Assembly: GCA_030841085.1 (NCBI GenBank)
Contig: JAVEDP010000022.1
Location: 62,001-126,000, forward strand
Direction of reading: 5' to 3'
DNA: 64,000 bases
DNA from: Pyrinomonadaceae bacterium
GTDB taxonomy: Bacteria; Acidobacteriota; Blastocatellia; Pyrinomonadales; Pyrinomonadaceae
The notes below the pieces were generated by a model that was not told the origin of the DNA, searched no databases, and was given only the letters and a program-made list of their open reading frames with translations. Below are positions 17,401-26,069 of this stretch, in pieces. The first letter of the stretch is position 1. The number at the start of each line of letters is the position of its first letter. The translations under genes were made by a program, and so were the position numbers.

Positions 17401-18216
17401 CAGGAAACCAAATACGTTGCCGCGAAAATCGTTGCTGCCGCTCTTGGTAACTACGTTGACGATGCCGCCGGTGGCTCGTCCAAACTCAGGCGCGTATGAG
17501 TTCGTCGCCACCTGATACTCCTGCACCGCTTCCTGACTAACCGTGGATCGCGCTGCGTTGACTGAATTGTCGGTGAAGTCCGCTCCGTCAACCTGGACGA
17601 GCGTCGAACGGCCGCGCTGGCCGCCAATATTCAATCCCGACGTCGGCGCTGGTCCAATCGGACGGCCGTTGTCACGTCCAACGGTTGAAAGCGTCAACGC
17701 GAATCCGGTGGCGCTGCGTTCGTTAATCGGCAAATCGTTGATGCGTCTTTGATCGATGGTGTTCGATACTGTGGTGCTTGACGATTCGACTAAAGCAACT
17801 TCGGCGGTGGAGATGTCAACGGTGGCTCCCACCGCACCCACCGTCAGCGGAATGTCGAGATCCGCGCGCTGCCCCACCGTCAAGGTAACGCTGGGAATTC
17901 TACCTCTTGAAAATCCAGTGGCCTCCACCGTTACTTCATAACTTCCCGGCGGCACATTCGTGATCTGGTAATAACCTTCGTCATTGGTGGTTACGTCGCG
18001 CGAAAAATTCGTCGCCGGATTTCGCACCGTCACCGTCGCACCGGTGACCGCAGCTCCGGATGGGTCGCGTACGTATCCCTGAACATCGGCAGCATTGGAT
18101 TGCGACTGGCCAAACGCCGCACTCGCGCCGAGGAGAGCGAAAATGATTGTGACGATCAAGAACGTGGTAAAGCGAAGGGTAATCTTCAGCGAGTGCGCAG
18201 GGGACGCAGACATCAT
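14437..18216 (-). CDS. Oar-like TonB-dependent transporter with N-terminal carboxypeptidase-regulatory domain
   Basis: 1259 residues from the ATG at 18216, supported by AAGGAGA six bases upstream (a second ATG follows directly). Signal peptide (FLIVTIIFALLGASAAFGQ), then DVQGYVRDPSGAAVTGATVT, the carboxypeptidase-regulatory-like domain (about 45-125), then a plug-like segment with TISTAEVALVES-like region and GFALTLSTVG, VQVDGADFTDNS and EYQVATNSYAPEFGRATGGI, then a long outer-membrane barrel ending in FQLGVKLSF with terminal Phe. Members of this large acidobacterial family are thought to be outer-membrane uptake or adhesion proteins; ligand unknown. The strand order and terminal aromatic residue support an intact protein. 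Confidence 0.88.
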   Translation of the reverse strand: MMSASPAHSLKITLRFTTFLIVTIIFALLGASAAFGQSQSNAADVQGYVRDPSGAAVTGATVTVRNPATNFSRDVTTNDEGYYQITNVPPGSYEVTVEATGFSRGRIPSVTLTVGQRADLDIPLTVGAVGATVDISTAEVALVESSSTTVSNTIDQRRINDLPINERSATGFALTLSTVGRDNGRPIGPAPTSGLNIGGQRGRSTLVQVDGADFTDNSVNAARSTVSQEAVQEYQVATNSYAPEFGRATGGIVNVVTKSGSNDFRGNVFGFLRHKSIQARNGLAPLIDNDPNKKPGFTRVQYGATLGGPIVKDRTFFFTSFEQRRRQESGFFTSNVSAGLNSSISIGAPFLPFTNVYNNLTPGQVAFIGGELASLDAARISRAITYATFASSGGQIGLNGVSTLISPGGAIPAGQVIGGRFFISGAPVPTLANNGVVPGFTTINANGQPIAFRGLNSLSRVFPISEATTFFSGRIDHAFTHNQLMTARFSYNPSNLTGIQDESQNQTVGQNDFSRTGIQKLRDLSFVVSLASTLSSNLVSEARFSFGRRKATFDSAIPGTAIQIIGSAFLGSNPFSPVNRTEKRYQFTDNFNWIHGTHNFKFGYDINRIDVAARFELNFPGLFNFGGVPQSTLAGFIPGLSTSAPAITPVQSYGLGFPSAFIEGFGNPNSTLRNRPLAFFAQDSWKVRTNLTFNYGVRYDVEMTDTIAATPLTDPLTHVSLSGAQLLAAQNALGVQQGFPRDTNNIAPRVGFAWDIGGKGKTVLRGAYGLFYDHPLLAVAFNSDIADASQQQQYFSVLPGSPASNQTINLLQIFQGTVCSAATTNALCPPGLTTPGVATSSQYLPGRVRFNDQTFAGFGPLLPFTLGVARNFEYAYANQANLTIEREVTKNMSFSAGWIFVGAHHLPHPEDVNAPRADLLIENFRRFAGVNPPSSGAAQFFSLPTASVPGFTVIIPGLVGVNAAGQGVVSPIAANFFRPNGPNYFFINSATGGAVTKAAFDAALAAANTVRSPGLFSPFGEVDAQLSDGNSNYNAMNLELKRRFANNFTFLASYTWSHSIDDSSDLQTLLKPQDNRNFRAERADSLFDQRHRFVFSGALTSPLAWRNSDSTMHRFLADFTLAPILEISSGRPFNILTGSDTNGDLQGSTDRPSFDANGVLFAPTTAFTAGNLPRNSGITHGYMSLDLRVMRGIRFSENVRLDLIAEGFNLFNRFNEAAANPDFRAVNAFAQRAGNGRYYSQPTAVYDPRQFQLGVKLSF

Positions 18217-18490
18217 TTCATTCTCCTTAAGGTAAAAGCGGGTTCGGTTTAATGAGTGAACTTTAATCAAACTAGCTCGTGCTACACCAACGAATCGTGA
18301 ACAACTATGCCTGGGCGCTAAGTCTGGGGAGCGATCCGGCCGTCGAAGTCACGACCTTTGAGAAAGGCGCCGGAGCGAACGTAGACGAAAATGCTCAGCC
18401 CTTTTACTCCAAAAACTCTCTTTTTGGCAAGCTTTTCCTGTTTAGTTGAGGAAGTGCGAGAGAGACTGCGAACTTCCGAGCCTACAGTGC

Positions 18491-19702
18491 TCAACTGATT
18501 GAGGCCGTCGATTGACTGTCATTCGCGCGACGAGTGGCGCGCGCAAGTTTGCGACGCAGGTGGGCACTCGCGCCGAAAATAAGTATGGCGGCTTCAGCCA
18601 GGTGCGGAACGAAGGCCGCGCGACGAAGTAATCCTGAAACGCGCAAGCGGGAATCAAACCTGCGGATGTATTCGCGCTCGTATTGCTTCGCAATCAACTC
18701 AACTGTGGGCGCGTCGCCCACGGATCCGAGCTGCGACGCAATCGTATCGGCAACAACCTGACCACTCTCCAACGCCATCAACATTCCACTGCCCGTAAAG
18801 GGATCAATGAAACTTGCGGCGTCGCCGATGGTCAACAAGCCATTTGCGGGCGTTAACATCCTGCGCCCAAAGCTGTCGAGCGAGACGCTCAGCCAGGCAG
18901 AAGACAGGCGCGCCTGCTCGAGCGTTTCAGCGGCGCGCGAATTCTTCATCACAACTTCGCGCAGTACTCGATCGGGATCTGAGCCCAGACGGCGCACGTC
19001 GTTGGCGGAAACAATGAAGCACAGATTGCTGAGCCCGTGTTCGATTTCGCTGAGACCGCCATAGCCGCCGCCATAGAAATAGATCTCGCAAGCGCCCGAT
19101 GCGACGCGTGTGTTTTCCAGATGCGCTTTGAAAGCGACCAGGCCGCGCCGGCGCTTGCTGGATTGTCGTTGCGACTCCGGATCAAAGTGGCGGGCCAGGG
19201 CGCGTGTGCGGCCGGTCGCATCAATCGTTAGACCCGCTCGATATTCAGTTGCGCCGGCGGAAGTTTTCACCTTCACGCCGCGGACAAAATCATTTTCAAT
19301 AATCGGCCCCGCTGCATGCGCGCCTTCAAGGACGGTGACGCCAACCGCTCTGGCGCGTTCGAGCAGGCGCTGGTCCATTTCACTGCGACTGAGGCCGAGG
19401 GCAGTCGCGCCGCTAGTGAACCATTCGCTCGGCACCGCAACCTGATGGCCGCGGGCTGAATAGAAGACGGTTTCGCGAAGCGAATTGGCGCCTGCCGAAA
19501 GCATCTGGCCCATAACTCCAAGCTGTTGGAAATGACCGATGCATTCAGGAGAAATGAATTCGCCGCAGAGTTTAGCGCGCGGAAACTTCTTTTCTTCCAA
19601 CAGCAAAACGCGCGCGCCATTTTGCGCCAGCCGAATAGCTGCGCTCGTGCCTGCGGGACCAGCGCCCACGACTGCTACATCAAATGGTTTTGCAGAAGAC
19701 AT
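18491..19702 (-). CDS. NAD(P)/FAD-dependent oxidoreductase, geranylgeranyl-reductase-like
   Basis: 403 residues. N-terminal dinucleotide-binding motif VAVVGAGPAGTSAAIRLAQ (GxGxxG), KLCGEFISPE, and later GLLTIGDAASFIDPFTGSGM, the second FAD motif (GDAA-x-F-x-DP) of the FixC/geranylgeranyl-reductase and halogenase-like group. The stop of the methyltransferase upstream lies two bases before this start, so the two form an operon. Such MT-plus-flavin-reductase pairs often accompany a type III polyketide synthase, which is absent here. Substrate not deducible. Confidence 0.82.
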   Translation of the reverse strand: MSSAKPFDVAVVGAGPAGTSAAIRLAQNGARVLLLEEKKFPRAKLCGEFISPECIGHFQQLGVMGQMLSAGANSLRETVFYSARGHQVAVPSEWFTSGATALGLSRSEMDQRLLERARAVGVTVLEGAHAAGPIIENDFVRGVKVKTSAGATEYRAGLTIDATGRTRALARHFDPESQRQSSKRRRGLVAFKAHLENTRVASGACEIYFYGGGYGGLSEIEHGLSNLCFIVSANDVRRLGSDPDRVLREVVMKNSRAAETLEQARLSSAWLSVSLDSFGRRMLTPANGLLTIGDAASFIDPFTGSGMLMALESGQVVADTIASQLGSVGDAPTVELIAKQYEREYIRRFDSRLRVSGLLRRAAFVPHLAEAAILIFGASAHLRRKLARATRRANDSQSTASIS

Positions 19703-19704
19703 CG

Positions 19705-20430
19705 TCAGTTTTCAGCAATCATACGAGCAGACGCCGAAAGCACAAGGCGATAGGGAAAGTGCCGCTCGACTAAAGAACTCTTGAGACCGGCACGTTGGGC
19801 CAGCCGCTGTAACTCTTTCGGCTTGAAACTTCGCAGGATCGAAAGCGCACCGTCCTCGCGTATCAAGCGATTATGCAAAAACAGCCGGCCAATCGTGGTG
19901 TAGAAATAATAGGCGACCGGGTGACGATGAAGGTCGATAACAAATATTCGACGCGCGGCCACGCGGCTCAATTCACGCAAAAGCTTTTCGACACTGTCGT
20001 CTTTGAAATGATGTGTAAACAGCGAGCAGATCGCGTAGTCGAATGTGTTGTCAGCAAAGGGCAGTTGAAACGCATCGCCGCGCACTGCGGAAATTTCAGC
20101 AAAACCATCGGACTCATCAGCAATCGCCTCAGCGGAACGGGCGTTTAGTTCCACACCTGTCAATAACGCCGTTCGTTTCGTCTGACGGGCCCAGCCTGCG
20201 ATGGTGCGCAACAACTCGCCTGAGCCCGCGCCGACGTCAATCACGGAAAAGCTTGGCAAATTCACGCGCGCGATTTCCTTGAGCAACGAATCTTTCAGCG
20301 CCTGCGCATCGCCAAGCCAGCGATTGACCCTTTGGAGTTCGACGATGCAGCCCTCGTATTCCTCGCCGGTATAGTCACCTTTATCGAGGTGCTCGAGCTC
20401 TAAACTGCGTTCACGAAACTGATCGAACAT
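19705..20430 (-). CDS. Class I SAM-dependent methyltransferase
   Basis: 241 residues. Motif I reads FSVIDVGAGSGELLRTIA, motif II LLTGVELNARSAE, and later DYAICSLFTHHFKD and ELSRVAARRIFVIDLHRH, the usual order of a UbiE/COQ5-type Rossmann methyltransferase. The C-terminal third with HNRLIREDGALSILRSFKPKEL is typical of the branch that travels with flavin oxidoreductases. It starts the two-gene operon with the FAD reductase downstream. No small palindromic operator is seen; upstream (20431-20593) carries a palindromic repeat. Confidence 0.85.
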   Translation of the reverse strand: MFDQFRERSLELEHLDKGDYTGEEYEGCIVELQRVNRWLGDAQALKDSLLKEIARVNLPSFSVIDVGAGSGELLRTIAGWARQTKRTALLTGVELNARSAEAIADESDGFAEISAVRGDAFQLPFADNTFDYAICSLFTHHFKDDSVEKLLRELSRVAARRIFVIDLHRHPVAYYFYTTIGRLFLHNRLIREDGALSILRSFKPKELQRLAQRAGLKSSLVERHFPYRLVLSASARMIAEN

Positions 20431-20501
20431 GGCGCCTATGATAGTGCGTTACCGCGTGGATAACCATCATGATACATTTTGTGTGTGGTTCAGTTTATTG
20501 T

Positions 20502-20553
20502 TCGATAAGCTTTAGCTTGTCGGAACGCTGCGACAAACTAAAGTTTATCGGAC
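20502..20553. repeat. Palindromic element, GATAAGCTTTA/TAAAGTTTATC type (copy 2 of 2)
   Basis: TCGATAAGCTTTAGCTTGTC and GACAAACTAAAGTTTATCGG are inverse arms around GGAACGCTGC, matching the element at 12812-12859. It lies between two divergent genes, and so could carry or affect a promoter. Confidence 0.65.
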
Positions 20554-20593
20554 ACGGGCAACGAAACTGGCCCACCACGTTTTGGTGATTGTT

Positions 20594-21169
20594 ATGCGTG
20601 TTGATGCCGGCCTTGCGGCCGAACAATTCTCGAACCCAGGAAATGTCGGGGAAGCGGAGTTACCAAATTTTATTGGCCGCTCGGCGTCGTTCGCTTGTGG
20701 CGCAGTCGCAAGGGTTTCGCTACACGTCGACGATGCGCAACGGATCGTTGACGCGAGATTCAAAGTTGCCGGCTGCACAGTATTGGTATCGGCACTGTCC
20801 GTTCTAACTGAGCGGGTCAAGAACAAGACTACGGCTGAAGCCGCTGCGCTCGCCGAAGATTTGGAAACCATTGAGCGCGACCTCGGTCCAGAGACTGCCG
20901 ACCGCGGCGACTGTGTGCTGCTCGCGTCGGAAGCTTTGCTTGAGGCGATTCGCGCCTACAGCGATTCAGCGCGCGATCATTGGGACGGCGACGATGCGCT
21001 TATCTGTACCTGCTTCGGCGTCTCGGAACGAACGATTGAAAACGAGATTCAAACTAAAAATCTCGACACGATTGCGGCAGTCACGCGCGCGTGCAACGCC
21101 GGCGCCGGCTGTCGTTCGTGTTATCCGTTAATCGAAGACATTTTGGAAGCAGTGAATCGTAAATGGTGA
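20594..21169 (+). CDS. NifU-like scaffold domain fused to a BFD-like (2Fe-2S) domain
   Basis: 191 residues from the ATG at 20594 (GGTGA just upstream; a TTG 12 bases earlier is possible). The N-terminal part carries three cysteines in NifU/IscU context: SFACGAV (Cys35), FKVAGCTVLVSALS (Cys61) and DCVLLASEALLEAI (Cys107). About residues 135-180 form a bacterioferritin-associated-ferredoxin-like domain, LICTCFGVSERTI then AGAGCRSCYPLIEDIL, giving C138, C140, C173 and C176 for a 2Fe-2S cluster. This is the N-terminal plus central layout of NifU without its C-terminal NFU domain. Its partner is the cysteine desulfurase downstream. Gene product likely assembles Fe-S clusters, plausibly for the KorAB enzyme nearby. 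Confidence 0.82.
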   Translation: MRVDAGLAAEQFSNPGNVGEAELPNFIGRSASFACGAVARVSLHVDDAQRIVDARFKVAGCTVLVSALSVLTERVKNKTTAEAAALAEDLETIERDLGPETADRGDCVLLASEALLEAIRAYSDSARDHWDGDDALICTCFGVSERTIENEIQTKNLDTIAAVTRACNAGAGCRSCYPLIEDILEAVNRKW

Positions 21170-21501
21170 ATGGTAAATGGAACGCGGACAGTGAAAAAGG
21201 GTAGTCTTTATGGCGGTGCTGGTTCTCATGGTTTTAATGGCCGCGGGATGCTGGTTTTTGGTTTTCAGTAAATCTACTCGCCGAAGAATGCCCAGGTCTT
21301 GTGGTCAAAATCGCTTTCGAGCAATAAGGAAGAACAGCGAGAGCTAACAGATGCGGTTATTCTGGTCTCGGCTTTGCTGATGGCAATGGTATTTACGATA
21401 GCCTTAGTAGCAGCCTTAATATTGCTATTCAAAAACCGATAGACGAAACATCTGCTCGTTAGGCTACTATTCACGATTTACGATTCACGATTCACGAACC
21501 C
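21170..21501. other. Gap with two tiny membrane-peptide frames and a repeat
   Basis: Two short plus-strand frames overlap. 21210-21347 (ATG, 45 codons) begins VLVLMVLMAAGCWFLVF, a hydrophobic helix followed by a basic tail. 21299-21442 (TTG, 47 codons) ends DAVILVSALLMAMVFTIALV and then AALILLFKNR, a second helix. Neither has a clear Shine-Dalgarno; together they may be a two-helix small protein broken by a frameshift. 21472-21498 is the ACGATTTACGATTCACGATT-type repeat just before nifS. Confidence 0.35.
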
Positions 21502-22686
21502 ATGATCTATCTCGACAACAACGCAACCACGCGCGTCGCGCCGGAAGTCTTCGCGGCGATGCAGCCTTACCTTACTGAGGCATACGGCAATCCGTCTTCC
21601 GCGCACTCGCTGGGCCAACGAATGAAAGCCGCAGTCGAAAACGCGCGCGAACAAGTCGCTGAATTGATTGGCGCTGCACAGGCAAGCGAAATCGTGTTCA
21701 CCTCATGCGGTTCAGAATCAGACAACTGGGCCATCGGCGGTTTTCTCGAACAAAATCCTACGCGCCGTCACATCATCACTACCCGCGTCGAACACGAAGC
21801 CGTGCGCAATCTTTGCGCGCATCTCGAGCAGATCGGCTGCGAAGTTACCTGGCTCGAGGTCAATGAAAATGGCGAACTCAATCTTGATGACTTGCGCCAG
21901 ACTCTGCGCCGCGATACGGGAATTGTTTCGGTGATGTTGGCCAACAACGAAACCGGCGTGCTGTTTCCGATAAACGAGATCGGAAAAATCGTTCGCGAAA
22001 ATTCAGATGCAGTGTTTCACGTTGATGGCGTGCAAGCGGTTGGGAAAATCCCGATCGATCTGAAGCAGAGCGATGTCGATCTGTTTGCACTTTCCGGGCA
22101 CAAACTGCACGCGCCGCAGGGAGTAGGCGCGCTGTACATTCGTAAAGGACTTACGCTGCCGCCGTTCATCATCGGCGGTGGCCAGGAATCCGGTCGACGC
22201 GCGGGGACTTCGGCCGTTCCAAACATCGTTGGCCTTGGTGCAGCTTGCGAGTTGGCGAAAAATTCTGACGATCACGATCGCATAGAACACTTGCGCAACA
22301 AACTCGAAGACGAAATATTGCGTGCGATTCCCAACGCGCGCTTGAACGGCACGGCGGATCGCGCGAAGCGCTTGCCTAACACGGCGAACATTTCCTTTGA
22401 ATACGTTGAAGGCGAAAACATTCTGGTGCAACTTGATGAAGCAGGCATTTGCGTTTCTACCGGTTCGGCTTGTCATTCCGCCACGCGTGAATCGTCGCCG
22501 ACGTTGCGCGCGATGAATGTGCCCTACACAGCGGCGCAGGGCTCGGTCAGATTTTCGCTCGGGCGCTACAACACTGAAGATGAGATCGATCACACATTGA
22601 AATTGCTTCCGGAGATCATCGGCAAGCTGGTAGAGATGTCGCCGTATGACAAGGAGTTGAAAGCGCTCTATGCCGCTCACGATTAG
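21502..22686 (+). CDS. nifS: Cysteine desulfurase, NifS/IscS family
   Basis: 394 residues, the full family length. MIYLDNNATT at the N-terminus, HVDGVQAVGK, the PLP lysine in LSGHKLHAPQG (Lys201) and the persulfide cysteine in STGSACHSA (Cys324) are all present. The enzyme releases sulfur from L-cysteine for Fe-S assembly. A NifU-like/BFD fusion gene lies 332 bases upstream on the same strand and an oxidoreductase needing Fe-S clusters lies downstream, so this looks like a dedicated Fe-S module. The PLP and cysteine motifs fit the group I (NifS/IscS-like) desulfurases rather than SufS. Confidence 0.93.
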   Translation: MIYLDNNATTRVAPEVFAAMQPYLTEAYGNPSSAHSLGQRMKAAVENAREQVAELIGAAQASEIVFTSCGSESDNWAIGGFLEQNPTRRHIITTRVEHEAVRNLCAHLEQIGCEVTWLEVNENGELNLDDLRQTLRRDTGIVSVMLANNETGVLFPINEIGKIVRENSDAVFHVDGVQAVGKIPIDLKQSDVDLFALSGHKLHAPQGVGALYIRKGLTLPPFIIGGGQESGRRAGTSAVPNIVGLGAACELAKNSDDHDRIEHLRNKLEDEILRAIPNARLNGTADRAKRLPNTANISFEYVEGENILVQLDEAGICVSTGSACHSATRESSPTLRAMNVPYTAAQGSVRFSLGRYNTEDEIDHTLKLLPEIIGKLVEMSPYDKELKALYAAHD

Positions 22687-22847
22687 TAACCCGTTTGAGA
22701 CCGTTGGAGCATGGCATACTATGTGCCTAGAAACATGAGTGCGTAATAAAGGCTTCCCGCTTTAGTCGTCTCTGCTTTACTGCTAGAATCTTTTCAGGCT
22801 TTAAAGACATATTCGCTACTTCCGGTAATTTTCGAAGTAATTTTTTG

Positions 22848-23366
22848 ATGTCAGGTGAATCAGCCATCCCCTCAAACCATCCCATAGCAATCGCCAAAAC
22901 CGATGCGTCTCACAAAGCGCGCGCCGACAGCGTGAGCCTGATGGAGACTGACGATTACGTTTGCGTCGAGCCTTCCACGCCGCTGTTCAAAGCTATGCAG
23001 GTAATGAAACAGGATGAAGGCGGTTGTGCGATAGTTTGCGCAGCAGATCGCTCGGTGGTGGGGATTTTTACGGAACGTGATCTGCTAATGAAGGTGGTGG
23101 GACAAGCGGTGGACGAGACCGCGCCAGTGAGCAATTGGATGTCACCGGTAGTCGCGACGCTAACGCCGGAGGCCACTATCGGGGATGCGGTGGCGATCAT
23201 GAATGACAAGGGTTATCGCAATATTCCGCTGGTGAAAGATGGCAAGCTGGTCGGCTCGATCTCGGTCTTCGATGTAATTCGTTACCTCGCCGAGAGCTAC
23301 CCGAAAACGACGATGAACCTGCCGCCGAATCCTAATCAGGTGATGGATAGTACTGACGGTGGGTGA
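22848..23366 (+). CDS. Tandem CBS-domain protein (copy 1 beside kor genes)
   Basis: 172 residues from the ATG at 22848 (TTG at 22845 is alternative). Two CBS domains: VCVEPSTPLFKAMQVMKQDE ... VVGIFTERDLLMKVVG, then NWMSPVVATLTPEATIGDAV ... LVGSISVFDVIRYLAES. CBS pairs bind adenine nucleotides and act as energy sensors, often on attached enzymes. No catalytic domain is fused. It lies directly upstream of korA, with only a palindromic repeat (23371-23451) between, which suggests co-regulation with the oxidoreductase. A related CBS protein follows korB at 27895. Confidence 0.85.
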   Translation: MSGESAIPSNHPIAIAKTDASHKARADSVSLMETDDYVCVEPSTPLFKAMQVMKQDEGGCAIVCAADRSVVGIFTERDLLMKVVGQAVDETAPVSNWMSPVVATLTPEATIGDAVAIMNDKGYRNIPLVKDGKLVGSISVFDVIRYLAESYPKTTMNLPPNPNQVMDSTDGG

Positions 23367-23370
23367 ACCA

Positions 23371-23451
23371 TTTCCGATTTTCGATTTCCAATTGCCGATT
23401 TGAAACCAGCCTGAGCAAAATCGGCAATCGGCAGTGGGCAATCGGCAATCC
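23371..23451. repeat. GCCGATT-type palindromic repeat (copy 1 of 3)
   Basis: TTTCCGATTTTCGATTTCCA on one side and CGGCAATCGGCAGTGGGCAA on the other form imperfect inverse arms. Similar elements fill the gaps at 27769-27889 and 54481-54598. Confidence 0.7.
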
Positions 23452-23478
23452 TAAAAAAGAGGGCATGATCAAAAACAT

Positions 23479-25341
23479 ATGAGCACTGTTATCGAACCCC
23501 CGGTAGAACAACCTGAAAAGAATCTCGAGGAAGTCGAAGCCGTAACCATCCGCTTTGCCGGCGACTCTGGCGACGGCATGCAGTTAACGGGCACGCAATT
23601 TACAAACACGTCCGCGGTTGTCGGTAACGACATCTCGACGCTGCCCGATTTCCCTGCCGAGATTCGCGCGCCCGCGGGCAGCTTGCCCGGCGTCAGCGGT
23701 TTTCAGTTGAACTTCTCGAGCCAGGACATCAAAACCCCGGGCGACCAGCCGAGCGTTTTGGTGGCCATGAACCCGGCGGCATTGAAAGTGAACCTGCCCG
23801 ACCTCGAAGAAGGCGGCACGCTGATTATTAATACTGACGGCTTTACGCCCGAGAACCTGAAGTATGCAAACTATGCTTCCAATCCCCTGGAAGATGGTTC
23901 GCTCGCCGGCTATCGCGTACACAAGTTGCCGGTGACCACGCTGAACATGAATGCGCTGAAAGGCAACGTTACGCTTTCGCGCAAAGAGATCGATCGGTCT
24001 AAGAACTTTTTCGCGCTCGGCGTGCTCTATTGGCTTTACGATCGGCCGATGGAAAATACGCTGCACTGGATTACGAGCAAGTTTGGCAAGAATCCGGAAC
24101 TCGCAAAAGCAAACGAAATCGCGTTGCGCACCGGCTACAACTTTGCCGACACGACCGAAATCTTTACCACGCATTACACGATCAAGAAAGCAAAGATTAC
24201 GCCGGGCAAGTACCGGAAAATTACCGGCAACGAAGCGACTGCTATCGGTTTTGTTGCGGCGTCACAACTCGCGAATCGCCCGCTGTTCTACGGCTCGTAT
24301 CCGATCACGCCGGCTTCCGACATTCTGCATGAGTTGGCTCGCCACAAAAGTTTTGGTGTGAAGACTTTTCAGGCCGAAGATGAAATCGCCGCCGTGTGCG
24401 CAGCCATCGGCGCCAGCTTTGCCGGGCAGATTGGCTTGACCGGAACCTCCGGTCCCGGTGTCGCACTCAAACAGGAAGCGATTGGATTGGCAGTGATGAC
24501 TGAGTTGCCATTGGTGATTATCAATGTGCAGCGCGGTGGTCCATCAACCGGCTTGCCCACAAAAACTGAACAGGCGGATTTGTTCCAGGCGGTCTGGGGA
24601 CGCAACGGCGAATGCCCCGCTATTGTGATTGCGCCGTCGACGCCGGCCGACTGCTTCGCAATGGCAATTGAAGCCGTCCGTTTGGCGTTCAAATACATGA
24701 GCCCGGTCTTTTACCTGTCTGATGGTTATCTTGCGAATGGCGCCGAGCCGTGGGCCATTCCGGAAATCAGCGACCTGCCGAAGATCGAAGTTAAGTTTGC
24801 GTCCGATCCGGCGAACTTCATGCCCTACTCGCGCGATCCGGAAACGCTGGCGCGCCCATACGCAATTCCCGGAACGCCGGGACTCGAGCACCGCATCGGC
24901 GGCATTGAAAAGCAGCACATCACCGGCAACGTCAACTACGATCCGGAAAATCATCATCTGATGGTCAAGCTGCGCCAGGAAAAAATCGATCGGGTGGCCA
25001 ATGACATTCCGGCCGTCGAAGTGTTTGGCGAAAACACTGGCAAGGTGCTGGTGCTGGGCTGGGGTTCAACTTATGGCTCGATCAGCACTGCCGTCGAGAA
25101 ACTTCAGAGCGAAGGTAAGAGCGTTTCAGCGGCACACTTGCGCTATTTGAATCCATTCCCAAAGAATCTGGGCGAGGTGCTTGCTGGTTTTGAAACGGTG
25201 ATCGTGCCGGAGATGAACCTCGGCCAATTGTGCACGATGATTCGCGCGAAGTACTTGGTCGATGCCATTGCCTTCTCGAAAGTCAAAGGGCGCCCATTCC
25301 AGATTCGCGAGATCGTTCGTAAGGTTGAAGAGTATTTGTAG
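23479..25341 (+). CDS. korA: 2-oxoacid:acceptor oxidoreductase, fused gamma-alpha subunit (KorA)
   Basis: 620 residues: an N-terminal gamma domain of about 190 residues ([20 protein letters not shown]), then the alpha pyruvate-ferredoxin-oxidoreductase core with [50 protein letters not shown] and a C-terminal transketolase-like domain. This gamma-alpha fusion pairs with KorB to decarboxylate 2-oxoglutarate (or another 2-oxoacid) to the acyl-CoA with ferredoxin as acceptor. The start ATG follows AAAAACAT at 23479 without a strong ribosome site. korB lies 1.3 kb downstream because two unrelated genes intervene. Confidence 0.92.
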   Translation: MSTVIEPPVEQPEKNLEEVEAVTIRFAGDSGDGMQLTGTQFTNTSAVVGNDISTLPDFPAEIRAPAGSLPGVSGFQLNFSSQDIKTPGDQPSVLVAMNPAALKVNLPDLEEGGTLIINTDGFTPENLKYANYASNPLEDGSLAGYRVHKLPVTTLNMNALKGNVTLSRKEIDRSKNFFALGVLYWLYDRPMENTLHWITSKFGKNPELAKANEIALRTGYNFADTTEIFTTHYTIKKAKITPGKYRKITGNEATAIGFVAASQLANRPLFYGSYPITPASDILHELARHKSFGVKTFQAEDEIAAVCAAIGASFAGQIGLTGTSGPGVALKQEAIGLAVMTELPLVIINVQRGGPSTGLPTKTEQADLFQAVWGRNGECPAIVIAPSTPADCFAMAIEAVRLAFKYMSPVFYLSDGYLANGAEPWAIPEISDLPKIEVKFASDPANFMPYSRDPETLARPYAIPGTPGLEHRIGGIEKQHITGNVNYDPENHHLMVKLRQEKIDRVANDIPAVEVFGENTGKVLVLGWGSTYGSISTAVEKLQSEGKSVSAAHLRYLNPFPKNLGEVLAGFETVIVPEMNLGQLCTMIRAKYLVDAIAFSKVKGRPFQIREIVRKVEEYL

Positions 25342-25388
25342 TGTTCCGACAATTGAGTTTATCGAAACTAAGGTCGCCCTAACGCCTT

Positions 25389-26012
25389 ATGACCACAGCC
25401 GCTAACATTGATGCTCGATCCGTTTCTGACACCTACGAAGAAGGGCTTCGATACTTTATGGGTAGCGGCAGTGTCAACGAGACGCTCAAACGCCTGGCGT
25501 CGGATTTGAAGAGTCACAATATCGACTACGTCGTAATCGGCGCGGTTGCGTTGTTGGCCCATGGTTATCCTCGGTTCACGGAAGACATCGACTTAGTCAT
25601 GACGCGCGACGGTTTGGAAAAATTTCATCGTGAGTTGGTTGGCTTGGGGTATGTACCGGCATTTCCGCAGGCAAAAAAAAGACTGCGCGCAACCGCAGAG
25701 GGCGTAAGTATCGACGTCATGCTTGCGGGTGAATATCCCGGGGATGGCAAACCAAAACCTGTTAGCGTGCCTGACCCAGCGGCTGCCGCTATCGATATTA
25801 ACGGAATCAAATTCGTCACCCTCGAAAAACTTGTTGAGTTAAAGCTGGCGTCGGGCATGACCGCTCCCGATCGATTGAAAGATTTGGCTGACGTGCAGGA
25901 ATTGATAAAGGTTCGCGCTTTGCCGGCTGAATTCGCCGAACAACTTGACCCCTACGTGAGAGCAAAGTTCTTGGAGTTGTACGACACAGTCAAGCAAAGT
26001 CCGAAAGATTAG
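25389..26012 (+). CDS. Nucleotidyltransferase-fold protein (AbiEii-like)
   Basis: 207 residues. The nucleotidyltransferase core reads VVIGAVALLAHGYPRFTEDI and then DLVM, i.e. GxxAxxxHG...T-x-DID, with the metal-binding DxD; a C-terminal KLVELKLASGMTAPDRLKDL follows, as in the AbiEii/DUF6036-type toxins. Such proteins act as toxins in abortive-infection or toxin-antitoxin pairs, or as stand-alone proteins of unknown role. No antitoxin is obvious. Together with the next gene it interrupts the korA-korB pair. Confidence 0.78.
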   Translation: MTTAANIDARSVSDTYEEGLRYFMGSGSVNETLKRLASDLKSHNIDYVVIGAVALLAHGYPRFTEDIDLVMTRDGLEKFHRELVGLGYVPAFPQAKKRLRATAEGVSIDVMLAGEYPGDGKPKPVSVPDPAAAAIDINGIKFVTLEKLVELKLASGMTAPDRLKDLADVQELIKVRALPAEFAEQLDPYVRAKFLELYDTVKQSPKD

Positions 26013-26069
26013 GTTTATTGAATTTGATTTGCGGGCTCACCCTACCCGCGAGGATTACGTTTAAGAAAT

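Noticed and set aside
18279-18449. 56-codon GTG frame upstream of the Oar-like gene
   Set aside because: The peptide reads plausibly but has no ribosome site, no match I recognise, and lies in a divergent promoter region; left unannotated.
22003-22680. 225-codon minus-strand frame opposite nifS
   Set aside because: Wholly inside a gene with complete catalytic motifs; the peptide is Arg- and Phe-rich without domain structure.
23584-24174. 196-codon minus-strand frame opposite korA
   Set aside because: Shadow of the korA coding sequence; no motif and no start signal.
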